Shown: one piece after another, positions 11,346 to 24,700 of the stretch | How positions within the stretch are numbered: position 1 is the first letter of the stretch | Layout: each line of letters starts with the position of its first letter | From: Lutjanus erythropterus | Taxonomy: Eukaryota > Chordata > Actinopteri > Lutjaniformes > Lutjanidae | Direction: 5' to 3' | Assembly: GCA_020091685.1 (NCBI GenBank) | Contig: CM034599.1 | Coordinates: 24,675,922 to 24,739,921 of the forward strand | DNA length: 64,000 bases | Translations under genes and position numbers: made by a program | Notes under the pieces: model-generated | What the model was told of the DNA's origin: nothing | What the model saw: only the letters and a program-made list of their open reading frames with translations | The model's database searches: none

Positions 11346-14300
11346 CGGACATAAAAAGAAGAATGTATAAAAACTCTAAGTAGGGCAGAAAAGTGCCTCT
11401 CTCGTGCTGAGCCCCTATCTCCTCCTCTTTCTCTCTATCTTTCTATCCTTAGCAGCACCATTACTCAGTACGGCTGTACAAAATGATCTAGTTTACAGGA
11501 ATAGGAGTTGGAGACCTACATAGTCACAATCAGCTCTGGACCCTCCATCCTCCTGCTTAAATTGGCACAAGACATGAGGAGCACTGATGACGCTGGTTCA
11601 TATGATCTATGTCATCATACATATTGATTCAGGGTTCCCCGTGCAGCCCGGGGAAGATACACTAAAAAACCAACCAGTGGCATTCATTAGGAGCGCTCTC
11701 TCAACAGGGGGTCTGGTGCTGAAGATGATCTGTATCACTGCCGCACACAGCAGTAATAGGTGGACATAAGTTGAGGTGAGCAAGTCCAAAGCCTTCTCTT
11801 TTCCCTGACCCTCTGGATCAATAACCCCTGACAAAAACATCCGCAGAACAAAGGCAAAGAAAAACAATCGATGGTTGTTCTGCCTGAGTTTGTTCACGAT
11901 CACGTGCACCATCATTTTTCACACAGCTGAAATGTGTTAGCAATGATATTACTGCTACCAAATGGGAAAGCATTCATAAGCCGTTAAAGAGCATTGATGG
12001 AGCAGGGCTAAACTTAAATTATGTACTCAATCATTTGCATGATAGACTTTAGTATGGAAGCCCAAAGAAGCAAATGAGGAAAAATAATTCAGGTGATACA
12101 TTTTTAAGTCTGATCTAAACTGTCTTCTCTCTTTTATTTATGACTGGTATTAAGTGTCTTTTTAAATCTGTGAAACAGGTGGAAAAAAACTTTCATTAGG
12201 ATAACTTTTCCAAGTTACTTTTTTCATCTGTAAACACAGGTGGGAAAAAAAAAGTTTGGGCCTGTGAATTATAAATTTATTTGGGTGGATTATTTATGTG
12301 TACATGTGGATTCGGATGAACTCAGAGCGCATCCACACATCACATGAACCATGTGTTTAGAGTGTCCTGTTTAAAACATGGTGCTGCACTTCAGCCTCTT
12401 TTCTAACTTGCAAAAACTTTTTTTTGCCTGGCAAAACTTTTTTTCCCTAGCCATTTCACAGAAGGAAAAAATCACTGAGAAATTATATCATCCTGGCAAA
12501 ACCTTTCTCCTGTTCTTAAGTCCTAATGCAGTAGAGAAAAAAAATTAGGTCAGATTTAGAGAACAGATCACCAGATTTCCATACTTTATCCACACTGCAA
12601 TCCTGGAAAAAAAAAAACTCTTACCTCAATTTATGTATCACAGAACTATCAAAGTGATATCTACTGATAGTTACAACAGACATGATTTTCTTTTCTTTTT
12701 TTCTTTTTTTTTAACAAACTTTTGTTTAAGGTTGTGGACACATTACTTATGATGATTAGTAAATAAAAATTCTGCAGGTAGGTACTGTGATGCAGTTGCT
12801 ATATACATTAAAGTTGCACTTTAATTCCAAAATAAAAGACCTCACAGATATAAAAACAGATCAAGACATTTACTGGCCAGGTTTTCTTGATTAAGTTTTA
12901 AACCACTGTCCTCTACAAGTTTGTCGTGTCAGCAGAGTAAACATGTCCCCTTTGCTTGGAGATTTTCATCTCAACCTCATGTTTTTTTGTCACACAGGGA
13001 CATATATGATAATCCAGTTGCTATTTTTGCTGCCCCATCTTGGCATTAGCTGTCAGTTGTTTTTAGCTTCCTAACATCTAATTATATCTAATTTATCTGT
13101 CACAGTTGTGAGCAGTCTCTGAAATCAGAGAAACTGAGAGATCCGCAATTTGGATCAAGAACAGGTTGGATAACTAGGCTTACCTCAAAAATTAAGTTGG
13201 TCATACTTTATGTACTATTGAAATTATTTCAATGAGTTTTTACATCACAAGGAAATTATTTTATTTTCTACTTTGAATTGAACTGTTGATTGTTCCATCT
13301 ATCAACAAACTGATGCCCCATCTACAAAATATCTGAATTAAATCACTTACAAACCTTAATATGTATACATATTTTATGTTTAATAATGTTGGCTTGAGTT
13401 ATAGGGACAAGCTGTGTGAAATAAATTTCCCTGTTCACACACAAATAAGCAAAGATCATGCACATCACACACGTTTCATTGTGTGATTTTTTTTTATATG
13501 AAATTATCTATCTATCCCAAAGAGATGATTCCTCTGCACATAAAATAAGTCACTTCTTCTGAGATGGAGACAGGAGAAAAAGTGGAAAGGGAAAAAAAGA
13601 GGGAAGAATCTGCATGATCTTCTTAAATGTTTCTCCATTCAAATGTAATAGCCCGCAAACAGACGATAAACGATCCTTAACTATCCCTCCGCTCCTCTCA
13701 TTCTTTTCAGAAGCTACTAAGGAGAGAGGGGATGAAGAAGAGAGGGATGGGCGTGAAACCGGGAGAAAAAAAATAAAAAGAGCAAAGTTGCATAAATCTA
13801 CAGAGAATAGAAAACGACAGAGACGAGAGTGAGAAAGACAGAGCGAGAAAGGGAACAAGAGTGAGCTAACCATCAAGAGCTTTTGATTCCCACCATAAAA
13901 TGTTCCTTTTAAGAATGCCCATGAAATTAGCTTGCTGAAAGAAAGCAATCTCAATCGATTCAATCCCCTCTAAAAAACTTTCAAACAGCCACCATACCTT
14001 CAGCTCTTAAGAGTCTCTGCGGGACATAAAATAGCTTCTTGCCTTTTTCTCTCTAACCCCCCTCTTTTTCCCTCTCTGTCTTACTCTTTCTCAGCTTCCC
14101 TTTCACCCTACCTGCCATCTCTACATTGGCGCGCTGACAGAAAGTGGAGAAATCTTTAAGTGCAGAATTGAAAAATGAGGGTCGGTCCACACTTTTCAAT
14201 TTGTGTTTGGCTCTCTCACTAAACTGCCACTTGTCAGCTTCAGAGTGGATATCTGGACCTCGCTTAGCAGCGCTCTTGACGAGGTCCCACAATATCATAT

Positions 14301-14389
14301 GTACTGCCCCTGTTTTGCACCTACCTAAAGACTGTTTTAGTATGTGGCCTACACAGGGTCAAAGTTACTATAAAAAATGGGTTACATAA

Positions 14390-15449
14390 ATTTGAACAGG
14401 TGTGTATAAGACTGCCATTAACATGTCATGACACCTGTCATGAGCATGAAGGTGTCTAAATGACTGTTTGACTTCTGTTATTAAGTGTCATTTGGTCAAA
14501 TATGCCATCCTTAATGCAAAGCTGACATTGTTTGAGATGTCTTTGTTATGAAACCTGTCGATGGCATTGCCATGACACCTTGACATTATCAAGAAAATCA
14601 TTAAAAAGACGCTGTTTTATGTTTTAACATTACATTGTACTGTCATAAGTAGCTGTTCTTGACATTGACTGTCATGAGACCATTAGCGTGTTGCAAATAT
14701 TTAGACCTCAAGTAAAGTGGTACATTTTGGACTTGTCAAAAAGATGTCATTATGTTTTAATACACTGTCAGATGCTTTTATAACAGAGTCAGGGATAATT
14801 TCAAGTTTCAGCTTCAAGTAAAGTGGTACCTTTGGACTTGTCATAAAGATATCATTAAATGTTATAAGGCCAGTTTTATGACATAGTACAGTATCAAGGC
14901 GATTTAGCTTACAGAGGTAGTTGTTGCACAGACAGAGGTTAGCTTGCTTACTTGTTGCTAACCACTGTCTGCTGTTATCTGTAGCTGTATTAGCTAGTTA
15001 GCTTGTTTAGCTGTGGAGCTAGCTGCCTAATTAGCTGAGTCAGCTCTAGGGTGCCCGGAACCAAGTGAGGCAAGAAAACCACCATAGTGCTGTATTCGCT
15101 GTCGTCTGCTCTCTCAGTCATGGAGGTTGTGTTCATTCCTGGTCCAGCTGGGCTCTCCAGTTCAGACAGATGCTGATGATGTTTGCATCGTCAGGGGGGG
15201 AAAGAGCTGATCCACATTGCACATGTGCAAATATGAACAGAGATGAAAAGGAAGCAAGATTGTTCCCTCCTTAGTTACTTCCATCAGAAGTTCCAGAAAA
15301 AATTCTCTTTAATTTAGAATGCATTGAGATTTTTTAAAAACAGACTACACTTAATGACAACAGTCATAAACATTCATAACACATTAATGACAGATGCCAT
15401 GACACTGGGGTGACAGTGTGATGGCAGTCTTATGCACACCCTTTCAAAT
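14390..15449. mobile_element. terminal-inverted-repeat element, about 1.06 kb
   Basis: Left tip ATTTGAACAGGTGTGTATA followed by AGACTGCCAT is mirrored at the right by ATGGCAGTCT followed by TATGCACACCCTTTCAAAT. Subterminal sequence is rich in CATGACA/TGTCATG. Inside, two copies of AAGTAAAGTGGTAC start at 14715 and 14817, so a unit of roughly 105 bp is duplicated. A stretch at 14940-15040 is full of TTAGCT/AGCTAG. No transposase frame is visible. It looks like a non-autonomous DNA transposon; I cannot name the superfamily. Confidence 0.65.
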
Positions 15450-18400
15450 AGTGTTTTCCAAAATATAGTGTGTTTAATATCCAAGGAAACCAGTGATGGC
15501 AAGATAATGCATGCTATATTTACGTTTGAGGATTGAACTTTAAATAAGGTTGTAGATCAAATTCAAAAAAGCTTCATCGTGCATTTAGTCATTGCAGAGG
15601 TCCCGCTTTCTCACCTCACAGTCTCACTCATTTACTGCTGCAATCTGCCTTCATAAAATCTGGTTAAAAATCATTTACAGCTGAAGAAGGTCACACAGAC
15701 TGGGACTGACATCTGGTAGATTGAGAAGCCCTACGGTTTTGTTAATATACTGCATATTAAATGGGTTTAACCATGCAGAAATAAAGAAGAAATGACTGTA
15801 GGAGGAATGGAGAATATAGGTGTGTGTAAATGCAAAATAGTCCATTATGAACTTTGATAACACAGTCAAATTCCATTTACTAAATCCAGCTGTGTAAACT
15901 TTTTTTCTCTGTCTTTATTGAACACTGTGAAAGAGCATCTAAGCTGTCATTTCATCTGAACTCATAATTAATGCAAACAATCATGTGACAGCATAATGTG
16001 ACTTGTCAGTGATGAGTGACGCATGCACTCCTGAAGTCCAAACAACTTTAAATTTTCTGGAGCTTCCCAGAACTCTGCAAGCAGTTAGCCCTGTTAAAGT
16101 AGAATAAAAGAAGAACTTTGAGGCAAGTTGGCCCAAAGTTGTATTTCTGTGGGAGTGTTGGGGCCAGGAGCCGTCCCTAGGACAGAGTGTCCGATGATGG
16201 GGAAACCAGGGCAGGAGAATCCCTGATGGACTCCTGGAGCCCTGGAAACTTGGGTGAGGAGGAGACAAGAGGAGAGGAACTTCTGAAACCTACCTTCTGC
16301 ACTTTCAGGGATCAGCGAACAAAAGCAGGTGGAAGACAAGGAGGAGGAGGAGGACAACAGAGCGAGGGAAAGTAGGAGGACGTTCCAGAAAAGAAGGAGA
16401 GTGAGGTAGAGGGAGAGAGGATGAGTGAGATGCTCGACCTCGTGAAGTGGCAGAAGCAGTAGAAATAGCTGCCCCACTTGTAGACACACTTTCTGTTGCT
16501 AGCCGACTGTCCTCGATGCACTGGGGTAGCTAACCTATATAGGCCTGCTCCACGCCGCAGCATCTCCCACACTCACTAACACACACTGAGTCCCTCTCAC
16601 ACATGGGAGAGGAGGGGGGAGGCTAAAATCAGGCCGCACATGCTGTAGCTACTGCTGAGTTAAGTCACCTGTGCTGCTAGCCTAGCTTGCTAGCGGGCAG
16701 CCAGCTGCTCCTCTAATTAAGAGCCCATCTACTCAAGGGGCCTGAGCATATGGAGGACTCTATAGCCAGGTACTGGTTTTATAATAGCAATGCCATACGG
16801 TGGGGAACTGGCCAGACCTCTTAAAGTTGGACGGAGTGTATTAGGAAGAAAAGGTTATTGATGTCCCGACTAACCACTATGCATTAAGGGAGTTTTGGAG
16901 TCTTTGCATTTGGAGTTTGTCCCAACATACTTCTAACACTGAGACAGTGATGAGCATATTTGAACATTGCCCTACTCTTTTTTTAATGGACCAAAATTGC
17001 ATGTCTGGTATGCTAATATCATGCTGTTTTCTACCTGCAGAGCATATGAGACACTTGAATTCATGATGATTACCTGCCAATTAATCAAACCACTTTACCC
17101 CAGAGAGGTGATGTAATTGAGTGGATCTTCAGAGATTAAATGTCTCCTCATATATACGGGAGGACCAAAGATAGAGCATCACTCTCACTGCCCTCCTGGT
17201 GAGGCAAATCAAGGTGAAATTTGTTTTAATTAAATTAATTGAAATTAATCAGAATGTCATAAGAAATGAATAAATAAAATCTGTACCTTCTCAATATATA
17301 GTCTATTTTTTCCTCTTAGCTTTTTGTCCAGAGAGCGTCTGGGCAGTTATTAAGGAAGTAAACAAAGTAGTTTAACTAAATGTATGCTGTGTTAGTGGCA
17401 TCACCATACTAATGTGCAAATTATATCACGTGAGGCATGACAACACATAACAACACACAGACAATCACAAGATTAAGTGAATTATAATGTCTGAGGCATA
17501 AATGCAACCTATTTGACTGAAGCTACTTTGACACTTTCAACAGCAATTTTATTGACTTTGCTGTCCAAGGCCAGGACTAATGGCTGCTTCACAAAACAAA
17601 TACACACATTTACACTTTGCAAAGGCAGACACACAGGCAATGACAAACAAACGAGCACGCGCACAAACCTGCACACCAACACATACTGCACACACAAACC
17701 CACACTTTAAGCTTGTTTCAGCCTCCAGGACCAACATACAATTATGTGAGGCCATTTCAGGCTTCATTATGAGAAATGCATTAGTCTGTGACTGCAAATG
17801 GAACACGTCGCAGACATATCTAAGGCTGAGTGTGTGTTAATGTGGATATTCATGTGTGAGAAAGTTACAGAAAGAAAGAAACTTTAAACGCCAGAAAAGG
17901 GTAAATGAAGAATGATGGCAGTTATGGTAAAATGATAGGATTCAAGCCTGTAACTTCATGCAGGCACTCTCAGCAAAGTGGCATTTTTTTCCATGGAGTT
18001 TTCCTTGCCTGTTCCCACACAATGGTGGGGGGCTGTTACTAGCAATCCAGCACTGCAATTTTAGTGTCAAGATTTACTATATCTGCCTGTGTGGACTGGT
18101 CAAGAGTGCAGTAAACAAAGTGTACTTGGATCTGTGCTATTTTTAAGATTTTAGTTGGTGAACACACCATCCTCTATTTCATATCAGTGCAAAACAGTCT
18201 CTATGACATGTGTTATAACCCTTATTTATTTTAAAAAAAACTTTATTTTTATATATTTATATATTCTATATATTTACTTATTTAAAAATTGGCAAACATC
18301 TATATTACTTATGAAATATTAAAATTTATAAACAATATAATTCATTAAATCTTTGTAAAATTACATCAGAGCAGCAACAGACAAGTCACAAAATTGCACA

Positions 18401-19704
18401 AAGTGATGACAAAGTAATGATGTAGTAAATTCAAAAATACATTCGCAACTTTTTGTATAGTTTTATATTACAAAAATGTGTGGTGTCCCCATGATGCACC
18501 TGGACTTGTCTCACAGCACACCCCTGTTTGGAAGCAACTGCTGTAAAGGCTGATCCATTTAGCTGATTATCTCTCTTTATTGCTATTTGAGGACAGCAGG
18601 TACAGTATGTTCCATCTGTAGTCTCTAATTTGAGTGGCGCACATTGTTAATGCAGAGATACACACACCAGATCCACTGTGAACACCTTAATCAGATCTTG
18701 TTCTGCCACTAACAGGATGTCGCATAATACCCAAACAAAGCCCACACATCAAACTGATTTGTTATAGTTTCACATTTTACTCAGGCAGCAAGATTATAGA
18801 GTACGGTTTTGTAGGCGAGGACACTGTCAAGATGAAGTGGACAAGCAAAGTTCACTTGGCTCCATGAAAAATCTGAAGACAATAAAAGGCCTTTCTTTTT
18901 TCTCTATGACAGAGAAAATGCTTGATCTAGCAAATGTTGCATCTGAAGTTTCGTGTTATGTGACCCTCTTCAAAATTCTCTACTCCTTTGCAAAACTGTC
19001 ATGATCATCATCGTAACATTTACCAAAGAATATCAATGTCACAACTTTATTCTATGATTTTACAGAACCAGTGCAGGTAGAGATTCGCTGCTGCTCATGC
19101 AGGTATTCACAATGGGTTGATATCAGTGTAAAATATGATATCAGAATCATCATATGAAACTTCTTTTCTATGTTTTTCTGCTAAAAAGCAAATGCCATTC
19201 TTGTCTAAATCTCTGAATCCAAGTAAAATATTACGAGTGCTCTTTAGCCAATACCTAGTTCACAGTAGTAGAAAAGTTTTCTGGTGTTTTGGCACACATA
19301 CATGAAAATCAACAGACGGTAAGTTTTATTTCTGCAAATATTGCATTCATTTTGCACTTGACATTGTATGAGTAAAGTCAAACCTTATCTGTTGTGTGTG
19401 TTTGTGTGTATGAAAGTGTGGGTATTGTGCACCCACTTGCTCACACAATGACACAGCTTTTCCCCTTTAACAATGTTCCTTGCCAACTTTATACGCAGTG
19501 GGATTAAAGGTATAAAAAAAAACTTTCTGAGGAGAAGAAGAGATGAAAAAAGTGTTTTAAAAGAAACACAGAAACAGCCCCCAAACTCTGCTCCTGTTTT
19601 CGTTACAGGCAGCCATTTTTAGACATTCATCCATTAAGTCTGCTGCGTTCCCATACTGTCAGGCCCTAGTGAAGCCAAAGAGGCCATGTCAGCTGAGGGC
19701 GTTA

Positions 19705-19738
19705 GGCAGGCAGGCAGGCAGGCAGACAGGTAGGTAGG
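19705..19738 (+). repeat. (GGCA)n/(GGTA)n microsatellite
   Basis: Five GGCA units, one GACA, then GGTA units. Confidence 0.9.
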
Positions 19739-20059
19739 ATGGTGCACTGCACCCTCTCTCTGCACTGTGGGAATTGGGGGAGGAGCAGGTAGTGGACTAT
19801 AATATGAATGTCACCGCAGTATAACATCTTTAGAAAGAGTAAGATGGATTAGAGCTTTAGCACAATGTGAGAAGAAGCTCTTAAAGAGGTGGGAAAGAAA
19901 AGAAGGGTGGAAGGATGGCAGCTGTGGCTCAGCATAAACTGCACTGCCACAGAAAGGACAACAAAGTAAAAGGATAAAGAAAAAAGGGCTTGCAATCAAG
20001 AGTTTTCTTAGAATTGATCCTCAGTGAGTATAGATTTATGTTCTTAAAGTTCTCCCAAA

Positions 20060-20454
20060 TTAAAAGAATACTTTGGATTATGTGGAGGAGGGTTGTATGA
20101 GCTACTAAATAGTCAGTGTATTACCTACAATAGATGCTCGTCGCTCGTAATTTGTCTGTGTTACTGTTTGGATTCACCAAAATCCAACAATAACACAAAC
20201 AAACAAACAGATCAAGGCAGCAGTTCCCATTTTCTGCGAGGTTTGTCTGTGGCATTTGGTTGATTTAGAGAAAGTAATACTTGGGGTGTATAAGAGTTCT
20301 TTCCTGTCAGAAAAGGCTCTCTGACATCATAGTAGTACATTACTTACTTCTCCAAACTGGGGTGTGTCATCCGGCATCTACTGTCGGTAATACACTGACT
20401 ATCGAGAAGTACTTCATACAACTCAACTTTAAATCATCTGAACTATCCCTTTAA
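20060..20454. mobile_element. TTAA fold-back element, family A, copy 2 (internally deleted)
   Basis: Left end TTAAAAGAATACTTTGGATT, then GTATTACCTACAATAGATG; right end TACTGTCGGTAATACACTG through ACTATCCCTTTAA. At 395 bp it is about half the length of copies 1, 4, 5 and 6, so the inner part of the arms is missing. It lies about 100 bp from exon D. Confidence 0.8.
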
Positions 20455-20560
20455 AGAAAACACATTTTCAGTTGCAGAAATGTAGTGCACAATGCATTGT
20501 TTGTGTCTGACAGAGCGAGAGAAAGAAAAGGTGTGTGTGTAAGGTCTGTGTGTGCTTCAC

Positions 20561-20641
20561 CTCTGGCCCCATGTGTTCTGTCTGTGTTGTGCGGTCAGTC
20601 ATTTGGCAGTCTTTCATCTTCAGGGCAGCTTTGGCACTCTC
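20561..20641 (-). CDS. ccser1: ccser1 internal exon D (coiled-coil end with TQTE motif)
   Basis: Exon of 81 nt (27 codons) on the minus strand, between acceptor TTTTGTATGCAG and donor GTGAAG. Phase 0 at both ends. The translation starts ESAKAALKMK and contains DRTTQTEHMGPE. Human CCSER1 continues after the coiled coil with KAFASRVDKSTQTEL, so KA and TQTE align at nearly the same spacing (26 versus 27 residues). STQTE-like motifs are common next to coiled coils in cytoskeletal proteins. The acceptor lacks a long polypyrimidine run, which lowers certainty about the 5' edge a little. The donor GTGAAG is weak but acceptable. The next exon should start in phase 0. Confidence 0.78.
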
Positions 20642-20920
20642 CTGCATACAAAATAAACACACACCCATCAGCCATGTTCAAAATCTCATAAAGAAAAAAA
20701 ACATCAAATACAAATAAGTCTAAATTCTCTCCCAGCAGATGTATGCATTGCCTCCGCTCACATCAGTTAGTATAGTTGGCTTCCATGCTTAGCTAGCTAT
20801 CAAAAGAAAAAAAAAAACTGCAACTCTAAACAACCTTAACAAACCCACATCCCTCTCTCCCCTCCGACTGCTTCTCCTGGAAATCCAAGAGGTCATAAAA
20901 CTGGGTTGAATTGCAGGAGA

Positions 20921-21100
20921 ACTTTTTCTACAGCTAAATATTGGAGCAGGAACCCTCCTCAAAGTGCACCAGTAGAGAAGAATTCATAAAAAGTGACAGC
21001 TACTGCTGGCCAGCCTGCTAGAAAGGTCCTTCTAGGAGATAATTAATAGGTTTCCTCTGGCAGATTTACAGACGAAGGTGTAGAGAGGAAAGCTTTGGCC
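20921..21100 (+). repeat. duplicated non-coding block, copy 1
   Basis: Starts near CAGCTAAATATT and runs to the GAGAGGAAAGCTTTGGC segment. The best conserved core, CCTTCTAGGAGATAATTAAT followed by AGGTTT and CTGGCAGATTTACAGAC, is almost identical in copy 2, as is CATAAAAAGTGACAGCTA. Copies lie 636 bp apart in the same orientation. No match to the transposon families elsewhere in the window. Confidence 0.8.
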
Positions 21101-21560
21101 CTGTCCTTCAAAACACAGCACTTTTACCTTGACCAGGAGCCTGACGACTCCTGCGCTACCTCTCTGTGATTATTTTGAAAAGGTAGGTTGCAAGCCCTCT
21201 GAATGAGAAGAACCCGGCACTTTTTCCACCGGGAGCGTTTTATGACGATGTCACTAATCATTCTGACGCGCTTGCCCTACACTGCTCATGGGCAGGGGAA
21301 CAGAAAAGGGGTGAACGTTGCAGTGGCTATGAAATATTGAGAAATTCATTAACCTTGATTAAAATTAATCAACCAAATTAAGACGAGGTGTAAGGATGGG
21401 TTAATGGTAAGGAGAATGAAAGAACGTTAATTTATCACATAGCTTTAAACCCTAAGATATATATGGTCCTGTTCAAATCCAGCAGAAGCGAACTGACAGA
21501 TTGAGTTAAAAATCTGTTTTCATTAGTCATGCCCATGCCTACATGAAAAGCAAGGGAGGC

Positions 21561-21749
21561 TTTCCACAGCTAAATGTTGCAGTTGGAGCACGGTTCTTCA
21601 ACAAAATGCACCAGCAGAGAGAGGAGAAAACTCATAAAAAGTGACAGCTAGTGATGGCCAGCCAGCAAGCAGGTCCTTCTAGGAGATAATTAATAGGTTT
21701 TCACTGGCAGATTTACAGACAGAGGCAGAGCGAGGAGAGCGTTGGCTAT
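21561..21749 (+). repeat. duplicated non-coding block, copy 2
   Basis: Direct repeat of 20921-21100: CAGCTAAATGTTGCAG, then CATAAAAAGTGACAGCTA, GGCCAGCC, and the AGATAATTAATAGG core. Between the copies lies another AT-rich block (about 21340-21450) with several TTAAT/ATTAA sites. The cluster resembles a homeodomain-site-rich enhancer, which is inference only. Confidence 0.8.
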
Positions 21750-24700
21750 GAGATGCCCTTTGCTGCACTTTAACTTAGCTGCAGAAGGCAACGTATACCT
21801 TTTAGACTCTCACACATAGGCACATACACACCGACACAAATGTTCACAGGAACATGATCCCACAAGCACAACTTTATAAATCTAAAGAGATGACAGAATG
21901 ACCTTTGTTCCAAGGGCAGATGGTGCAGACAAAAAAATAAGGTTAGGCTGTGACTGCAGCAAGGACATGGACTGGTATTAGACAATCTATCAATACACAC
22001 AAGAACAGATACAGTAGATGCAGAGTTTTTCTCATAAAACACACAATAGATGTCATATATGTCTGGAAATCAAAGAGAAGGAAGTGCCAAACAGATGAAT
22101 ATACATGCAAACACACTCTTGCAAGGCATTTTTGTGTTTGTGCATGCACAAGTGATTACATGCCCTAAAGACTGATTGATGAATCCATATGTGATGTGGG
22201 GAAGAAATTGGGGTTTTCAACATATCACCATATGGATGAAAGAGAGAAAAAGAAACAGTGTGAGGGTAACATAACCTGACACAGTATAGGTTACTCCTCT
22301 GAGTCATAGACCTCTATTGTTGCCCAAAAACCATTAAAAACACATCAGTGGGACACATTGTTGTGCTAGCTGACATGTTCCTCCATTACCATGAACATGA
22401 GCACTGTAGTTTATTTTGATTAAATCCCCACACACGCACCATCCTGCTGCTGTAAATACTCATCACTGCACCAAATCTGCAGCTGGAAATAGTTCCCAAC
22501 AAACACATTATTTACTCAAGTTTTAGTAATGTTTGCTTTGCCTTGCTGTGTTAGGGAATTTCTTATCCTTGTTTAATGATTATGTAATATGTGTATGTGT
22601 GCTTATGTGTGTGTGTGTATATAAATATATGTATAGAAAAATACAGAATATCACCAGCCTTATCCTCAAAATGTGTTACTTCAAGTTCAATTAGCATATA
22701 AACATGCTTCATTTGATTTCTGTGCAGCTCATGTTTAGTCCAAAGCTTTGAGGCTGCCGGGTTTGTTTTGTATTGAGCTTTGGGAATGTAGATTGCAAAT
22801 GCATCTAACCCGTCCCTTTAAAACAAAATCTTGACTTTCATCCCAAAGAAATCAGGTGAAACAGACTGCAATTACACTCACAAGCTGGTCTCTAAGTAGC
22901 TCAAGAGAGACTGAGGACAGTCTTCCAGCTTTCATTGTTAAAACTGAGTGGCGACAATTAGAGAGTTTAAATAAAACCAAAGTCTTAAGGACAGCTCTTC
23001 ATATTGTGTGTTAGACATGCAGAAGTTGTGTGCTTACTACTGATGAGACTAAGGGAGAGCATTTCTGGCAAGGCGTGTACAGTGTAAAAATGTAAGGGGT
23101 GTAGGTTTGTTAGTGCCTGTATTCACTACCATTCAAGCAACTACCTTATATTTAGAAATTCCCAAACAATCTGTAGTTGGTGAGATCTTTGATTCTCTAG
23201 TATTGCAAGACTAGATTGCAATTAAACAGTATGTGCAGAATCACAATTAAAAAATAGATTAGAAAGAAATTCTATCTTTACAAAATAATAATGTTCAATT
23301 TTGACTGTAGTTCACAGTGGCGTTGAATTAAATTGCGTTATATTAAAATGTGTTTCTAATAACCTTCTGCCCACAAAAAAACATTAGGCTGCATTAGCTT
23401 TTAGAGGTGTGCTTCATAAAGTGGCCACTGAGATGTTCATCAATACTTAAGTTATTCATAATCATGTTTATTTTCTCTTCTGTTTCCCCATCTCAAAGAC
23501 ACAGAAATGAAAAGAGAACAAGTGCTTGAAAGAGACAGTCAGTGAATGTGTGTGATATATTTGACAGCCCTTGGATAAGACCAATACAGAAACATCAATG
23601 CTAGAATTCCACTTGTGTTTTCAATAAGTCATTTGGTGCACAAGCCCATGAACAAATCAAAGTTCCTGAACTTTTAGGTGAAATTTATTCTGGTGAATAA
23701 CCTTCTTTATGATGCTACTATAATCTTTGGCTAACCTTAAATCTTTGACTAGAAGCCTCCAGACAAATCAATCAACCTGAGCTACTGAAGACAGCCCCAA
23801 TGACATACTATCATCTTGAAAAAAAAAAAAAAAATCACATTCCTCATATAACTTCTAAATCGTATAATTTAGAGTAGTTCATTTCTAAAGTGTTTTATTT
23901 AATGAATTCCATTTCCTTGCAAGAGAAAATGTTAATTAGATGTAAGACTCATTATAGATTATTACAGGCTGCTGCATGTATTTATTAAAAATAGAACTAA
24001 CTACTAGAAATGATTTACTGCGATTAAAAAGGTGTTTGAGAGTGTGAGTATACAGTATGGTCCATCACCTGTAGACATGAATTGAACAGATAAATCATTG
24101 TTAGATGAGCTGTGTCAAGAGACATAAAGCTCCTTTCTGGAGTGGGTATTGTGACTCCAGACACACCTGTGCGTGTAGCTGAGTGGCCATTTAAGTCTTC
24201 AGGTAAGCCTGCAGTGTGAATACAAATGTCCTGAGTGTCTGTATTAACTCCACATTACGTGCACATGGTGCTGAATATAGCCCACACAGAAGGAGGAGAG
24301 AGGAGGAGGATAGGTGCTGCTGACAGGAGGGGAGAGGGAGTGTTATCACAGTCAAAAGAGGACAAGAGACGACAGAGGCAGAGTGAGAAAAATGAGATGC
24401 AAGTGCCAGAAAGTGATCAAACAAACAGATGCCAAGTGAGACTCAAGTCAGTGGGTTGGACTGGCAGCTCTCGCAACAACGCCATAACACTGGCACATTA
24501 TCCTGCTAAGGCCTGGCATAATGTCTGCATTACATCGCTTTGATAGAACAGGTGACAAATTACAGACTTGTAGATGACAAATGATGAAAAACGTTGCCGT
24601 ATGGAGCATTTTTGCAGATGATCAAACAGCCAAGCTTCCAAAAGGTTGGGAAAAAAACACAAAACACAGACAACATGATATATTTTGCATAAAAATCCCT

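Larger units (their letters stand above)
8347..20560 (-). other. ccser1: ccser1 intron after exon D (to candidate exon E)
   Basis: 12.2 kb without a supported exon. It holds a fold-back copy (20060-20454), the 1.06-kb inverted-repeat element (14390-15449), a short teleost repeat (9655-9787), a 590-bp purine tract (10757-11345), a second purine tract (13.56-13.87 kb), and GC-richer unexplained blocks at 11.57-11.93 and 16.0-16.8 kb. 17.1-19.6 kb is plain AT-rich sequence. Confidence 0.55.

Noticed and set aside
10693-11352. 219-codon minus-strand open frame
   Set aside because: It is the complement of a purine tract; its product is almost only Leu, Ser, Pro and Phe, with no domain and no splice context.
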